DNA of 15,683 bases, from NCBI GenBank assembly GCA_947627085.1, contig CANQUO010000026.1, positions 1 to 15,683 of the forward strand. Reading direction: 5' to 3'. The notes beneath the pieces are model-generated. The model did not search any database, was not told the origin of the DNA, and was given only the letters and a program-made list of their open reading frames with translations. Below are positions 12,543 through 15,683 of the stretch, piece by piece. Made by a program: the position numbers and the translations under genes. Each line of letters opens with the position of its first letter. The stretch's first letter is position 1. Source of the stretch: an uncultured Oscillospiraceae bacterium. GTDB taxonomy: Bacteria; Bacillota; Clostridia; Oscillospirales; Oscillospiraceae.

Positions 12543-14011
12543 ATCTTCCCTCCGCATCTTTCAAAAAGGAATTTCGAGCCCCGGAACCGGAGCCACAGGG
12601 AAAGGACTGCGCAACATATGACCAGCTCCGAGGCGGCCGCGCCCACGCTCACATTCCCGCCGGTCATGTAAAACCGCGCAAGGCCGGACAGACCCACCGG
12701 CCAATAAGGAAGGGGCAACGCGCACATAAGGTGCGCCGCCGTGAGAAATATAAATCCCGCCGCCACGCTTCCGGTGAGCGCCATGAAAAGCATCAGCAGG
12801 AGAAATTGAAGGGCCAAATCCAGTCCCCGGAGCGCAAGGGAGGTAAGTAGCAGTACCATGTCCGGCTCCCGGCCCGCAAGGAGGGGCGGCAACAGCAGGG
12901 CGCAAAGCGTGAGCCCCAGCCAGAGGGCCAGCCACGCGAGCGCCGTCCCCAGAAGCGCCTGGGTCAGCTCCCGCTTTCTGGAAAGCCGCACGGCCAGCAT
13001 GACGGAGCGCCCGCCCACAGCCTCCGATACAAGGGCCGCCAGGGGCCAGAGGGGCAACATCTGAGAGACAAGCTGTGAGAGCATCCCCGGAAGATAAAAC
13101 CTCCCCGTCCCCGGCCCCGCCATCAGCGAAATTGTCCAGTCACGGCCGGAGGTGATTTTTCCCAGGCGAAGCCAGGTCCAACCCACAAGGATAACCGTCA
13201 GGCCCAGGGAAAACAGCACATTTTTCCCGGAAAACAGGGCCCTCCGGTAGTACGCCCCCAGCCCACGGGGGCGCTTTCCGGACGGGAGCCGTTTTCTCCG
13301 CCAGAAAAACTTTGTCGAGATGAGCGCGACCGCCACAAAAATCGCCGTCACCGCCAGCGTCAGCGGAAACCGCCAGGGCTCCGTCAGGTTGTGGAGCATC
13401 AGCACCCAGTGGCTGAGACCGGTGAGGTAAACAAGCGGCGGACGGGACAAAATGGGTAGCTTCATCTGAAAAACGGTGAGCACATAGAGCCCCGCCAGCG
13501 TCCCCACGGCCCCGGCCCTGGGCAGAAAGTGGCCCAGCCATAAGGTCAGAAGTGCGATGAGCCAGTACCCCAGCAGGAGATGTATCGCCCCGCAGACTGC
13601 GGCCCCGGCGGGCCCCGGAAAAATGCCCGCCAGAAGGCGCAGAACATCGGTCCTCCTCACCCAGCCGCCCGCCGGGAGGCCGATGCCGGAGAGAGCCAGC
13701 GCCGCCAGCTGTCCGGCCCAGAGTGGGACGGCAAGAACGCACTCCGAGAGCCATTTGCGGAAAAAATACCGGAAATATGTCCCATGCCGCAGTATGACCG
13801 GCTCCGGGTCGTCCTCCATGAGGCCCCCAAAAATCAAAAGGCAGATGGGCAGGACGGCGAAAACCGTGTAATACTGGTTCGACAGCGCCGCCGCCAGGTG
13901 TCCGCCGAAGGTGTCCCCCGAGCCCCTATCCGAGAGGGCAAAGAGGAGGGAGACCGTCCAGAGAAGGGCAAATTTACCGGTCCCCGCCCGCCTCATGAGC
14001 CGCCGGGTCAC
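12539..14011 (-). CDS. ABC transporter permease, 490 aa, apparently two fused permease units
   Basis: A polytopic membrane protein with about 12 hydrophobic segments, twice the size of its partner. Two comparable modules are visible: residues about 52-105 (VLPICLLIFGGLMEDD, then RHGTYFRYFFRKWLSE and a long helix) and about 318-375 (MLPLWPLAALVSEA, then RLSRKRELTQALLG and a long helix). Both share a pattern of helix, acidic turn, basic Arg/Lys loop, helix, as does the separate permease upstream (TIPICWQLYYERRDR). A basic linker (about 236-257, FFWRRKRLPSGKRPRG) divides the halves. The start is a GTG overlapping the upstream stop as GTGA; the ATG at 13996 is a less likely alternative. The 3' end overlaps the ATPase start. 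The family was not recognised by name; the permease role is inferred from the operon and helices. Confidence 0.8.
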   Translation of the reverse strand: MTRRLMRRAGTGKFALLWTVSLLFALSDRGSGDTFGGHLAAALSNQYYTVFAVLPICLLIFGGLMEDDPEPVILRHGTYFRYFFRKWLSECVLAVPLWAGQLAALALSGIGLPAGGWVRRTDVLRLLAGIFPGPAGAAVCGAIHLLLGYWLIALLTLWLGHFLPRAGAVGTLAGLYVLTVFQMKLPILSRPPLVYLTGLSHWVLMLHNLTEPWRFPLTLAVTAIFVAVALISTKFFWRRKRLPSGKRPRGLGAYYRRALFSGKNVLFSLGLTVILVGWTWLRLGKITSGRDWTISLMAGPGTGRFYLPGMLSQLVSQMLPLWPLAALVSEAVGGRSVMLAVRLSRKRELTQALLGTALAWLALWLGLTLCALLLPPLLAGREPDMVLLLTSLALRGLDLALQFLLLMLFMALTGSVAAGFIFLTAAHLMCALPLPYWPVGLSGLARFYMTGGNVSVGAAASELVICCAVLSLWLRFRGSKFLFERCGGKI

Positions 14012-14778
14012 AGGGGGTACACCCGGCGCTTTTTCACCTTGATGTAAAAGAGCGCCGTCAACGCGCAGAACAGCAGCGCCTGGACGGGTCCCCAGATAAA
14101 GCGAAGGGGCCGCGCTCTGGCGAATGTCTCCGAGGCGAAGGCGCCGATCAGGGAGTAGTATCCCCCAAGTCCCCAGAGAAAGTGGTCCAGAATGGCGTAG
14201 ACGAAGGGACCCGTGAGGATAATGAAGATGTTGCCGCCGTAGAGTGCCAGCACAAAGCCCAGAGTCATGGAGATCACGCCTAAGAGGCCCTTCCAGGCGG
14301 AGATGAGCATGGCGTAGAGGATGGGCCAGGACGTATAGAGGGTCTTCAGCATATGGGTCCAGGGGGGATTGTACATATCCTCCGTGTTATATCCGTACCG
14401 GGGGTCGGGGGCCACGTACAGGGCCGCCAGGGCGGAGATCACCAGGGGGATAAAGATAAGGGCGAAGGCGCATACGGCGCAGGCGACGTATTTTGCCGCG
14501 ATGTACCGCCTCGCCGGGACCCGGGACAGGGTGTAGACAAGAAACCGGTCCCGCCGCTCGTAGTAGAGCTGCCAGCATATGGGTATGGTCACAAAGAGGG
14601 GGAACAGGAGGCCCAAAAATTCAAAGCCCAGCTCCCACTTGTCCAGCTTGGCGAAGAGACTGTGGCCTTGTTGAAACACCGTACAGCTCAGCACGGAGAG
14701 CAGGACGGACAACAATACCGTCACCAGCGCCACAGGTTTTATGAGCTTGCGTATCTCCAAACGAATAAGCCGCGCCAT
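14008..14778 (-). CDS. ABC transporter permease subunit
   Basis: A 256-aa membrane protein with about six hydrophobic helices. The N-terminus MARLIRLEIRKLIKP precedes the first helix, as in ABC-2-type permeases. LFVTIPICWQLYYERRDRF (about 61-79) followed by SRVPARRYIAAKYVAC (85-100) gives the acidic-turn and basic-loop pattern of ABC-2 permeases. The ATG at 14778 is chosen over the in-frame GTG at 14787 since AGGTGG lies 9 nt upstream. First gene of the operon, its stop overlaps the next start as GTGA. A promoter and a 21-bp-spaced direct repeat lie upstream, pointing to control by a two-component system. The substrate is unknown; peptide antibiotic or signal peptide is a reasonable guess from the ATPase type. 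Confidence 0.85.
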   Translation of the reverse strand: MARLIRLEIRKLIKPVALVTVLLSVLLSVLSCTVFQQGHSLFAKLDKWELGFEFLGLLFPLFVTIPICWQLYYERRDRFLVYTLSRVPARRYIAAKYVACAVCAFALIFIPLVISALAALYVAPDPRYGYNTEDMYNPPWTHMLKTLYTSWPILYAMLISAWKGLLGVISMTLGFVLALYGGNIFIILTGPFVYAILDHFLWGLGGYYSLIGAFASETFARARPLRFIWGPVQALLFCALTALFYIKVKKRRVYPL

Positions 14779-14802
14779 GGGTATCACCCACCTTTCAAGG
14801 AG

Positions 14803-14831
14803 AGTTTAGCCCATTTGGCGCGGTTTTTCAA
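14803..14831 (-). promoter_or_regulatory. Promoter of the ABC exporter operon
   Basis: On the minus strand TTGAAA (14831-14826), exactly 17 nt, then TAAACT (14808-14803). Predicted transcription starts about 18 nt before the ATG at 14778, leaving room for the AGGTGG ribosome binding site. The -10 is imperfect (4 of 6 matches), as expected for an activated promoter. Confidence 0.6.
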
Positions 14832-14837
14832 GCTTTT

Positions 14838-14869
14838 GGGAACGAAACGGGTTTTTAAGGGAACGAAAA
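14838..14869 (-). promoter_or_regulatory. 21-bp-spaced direct repeat, probable LytTR-type activator site
   Basis: On the minus strand TTTCGTTCCC occurs twice, beginning points exactly 21 bp apart (plus-strand GGGAACGAAA at 14838 and 14859). The proximal copy ends about 6 bp upstream of the -35 box. Two-turn spacing of direct repeats with a central GTT is the geometry of AgrA/VirR-like LytTR regulators. The partner regulator is not in the window; the neighbouring GHKL kinase is its likely sensor. Confidence 0.6.
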
Positions 14870-14874
14870 CACGC

Positions 14875-15683
14875 TTACGGGATTATGACGCCGATCGTCA
14901 GGTGGTTCACCCCGCCGATGGTCTCGTTTTTGGCTATCACACGGCCTGAGCATTTTTCCGTCATACGCCGGAGGTTATATAGCCCGTAGCCCCGGCCTCC
15001 GCCCTCCTTGGTGGTAAAGCCCCGGCGGAACATCCGCGTAAGCTCCACCGCCGATTTGGGCTCGGCGGGGTTGGAGACGGTGAGGCGCAGAGCGCCCTCC
15101 TCCGGCGTGGCGCTGATAAACACGGCGCTGCCGGCGGGCGCGGCCTCAATGGCGTTGTCCAGGAGTATGCCCGTCAGGTCCACCAGGTCCCCCTCGGTCA
15201 GGGACCGGCGGAGGAATGGCGCGGCGATGTGGGCCTTTACCGTCACGTGCCGGAGCTCGGCCTCACGGGACTTGCCGAAGATGAGGCCGCTTATGAGCTT
15301 GCTGTCACAGCGAAGAAGCTCCCGGTCCGGCTCCCCCGCGGTAAGGCTGTCCGTGAGCTTCGCCACGGCGGCCTTCGCCTCCTCTAAGGTGGCGGCCGTG
15401 TTGACGGCGGCGGAGACGGACATGACGCGGTTTGAGTATTCGTGCTGGCGGGCCCGGACGGAGCTCACAAGCTCCTCCACCATGGGCAGATACCTCTCCA
15501 TGAGCCTTACGCGGGCGGTCTGATGTATACGCCGCTCATTGAGGAGAAGCAGTACCCCGCCGAGGACGGCGATTCCCGTCACCGATATCGATACCGCGAT
15601 CCACAGCTGTCCGGGTCCCCGGTACGTCCCCTCCACGACCCAGAGGACAAAGAGCGCCAGAAATACCCCGCCCGACACGGCGC
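14875..15683 (-). CDS. GHKL sensor histidine kinase (AgrC/CitA-like), N-terminus cut by window edge
   Basis: At least 267 residues, with the frame still open at the window end; a GTG at 15678 could be read as start, but the sensor part is probably longer. The visible N-terminus has two hydrophobic helices (about 3-16 and 25-47), then a linker helix. The phospho-acceptor His79 lies in ARQHEYSNRV, the form used by AgrC/CitA/Spo0B-type kinases. The ATPase domain has an N box LLDNAIEAAP (172-181) and a G box GGGRGYGLYNL (226-236). This class senses peptides or small ligands at the membrane and typically pairs with LytTR regulators. It lies 97 bp before the ABC operon on the same strand; its own response regulator should be sought beyond the window edge. 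Confidence 0.9.
   Translation of the reverse strand, partial: AVSGGVFLALFVLWVVEGTYRGPGQLWIAVSISVTGIAVLGGVLLLLNERRIHQTARVRLMERYLPMVEELVSSVRARQHEYSNRVMSVSAAVNTAATLEEAKAAVAKLTDSLTAGEPDRELLRCDSKLISGLIFGKSREAELRHVTVKAHIAAPFLRRSLTEGDLVDLTGILLDNAIEAAPAGSAVFISATPEEGALRLTVSNPAEPKSAVELTRMFRRGFTTKEGGGRGYGLYNLRRMTEKCSGRVIAKNETIGGVNHLTIGVIIP

Noticed and set aside
11859..12671. A 270-codon plus-strand frame opposite the ABC ATPase gene
   Set aside because: It is the antisense of a clear ABC ATPase with all motifs intact; composition bias of GC-rich DNA keeps it open.

Overview
The window looks like a chromosomal segment of a GC-rich member of the Clostridia (Firmicutes), most like Oscillospiraceae-type anaerobes. 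Evidence: the gene order dxs-tlyA-nadK-argR-recN, a Spo0A homologue, Shine-Dalgarno-led genes with several UUG/GUG starts, a ferredoxin-type aldo/keto reductase, a GHKL sensor kinase, and intergenic GC-rich palindromic repeats. No organism name can be assigned from sequence alone.

Left part (1-8691, + strand). The first ~590 bases hold no convincing gene but fold into many strong hairpins. They sit directly upstream of a 178-aa four-helix membrane protein and then dxs. This is the known arrangement of OLE RNA (ornate, large, extremophilic RNA) and its membrane partner OapA; the 5' end of the RNA may be cut by the window edge. The operon continues with dxs (isoprenoid precursor synthesis), tlyA (rRNA 2'-O-methyltransferase), nadK (NAD kinase) and argR (arginine repressor). 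A 452-bp repeat-rich gap follows, then recN (DNA repair), a [4Fe-4S] aldo/keto reductase and a low-molecular-weight protein tyrosine phosphatase. Most junctions overlap or are only a few bases long.

Middle part (8692-9367) is a 676-bp gene-free region between convergent genes. It is packed with palindromic repeats, including a ~450-bp block bounded by long inverted arms. The same 26-27-bp repeat family (GTAGGGGC, palindromic core, GCCCG) also occurs in the argR-recN gap. Next come a MATE-family efflux protein (- strand) and, divergently, a Spo0A-like regulator (+) with a well kept DNA-binding domain but an eroded receiver active site. In many Clostridia and Bacillus recN is followed by spoIVB and spo0A; here spoIVB is absent from that place and other genes lie between recN and spo0A.

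Right part (11871-15683, - strand). After a strong bidirectional terminator comes a tightly coupled ABC exporter operon: a 256-aa permease, a 490-aa permease that looks like two fused permease units, and a BcrA-type ATPase. Upstream is the C-terminal part of a GHKL histidine kinase (AgrC/CitA-like), truncated by the window edge. In the 97-bp gap between kinase and operon there is a good sigma-A-type promoter, preceded by two direct repeats exactly 21 bp apart. That is the geometry of LytTR response-regulator sites, and it suggests a sensor-controlled peptide or antibiotic export/resistance module.

The most notable content is the OLE RNA/OapA system, the altered recN-spo0A neighbourhood with its eroded Spo0A, the fused-permease ABC system with its 21-bp direct-repeat promoter, and the palindromic repeat families.
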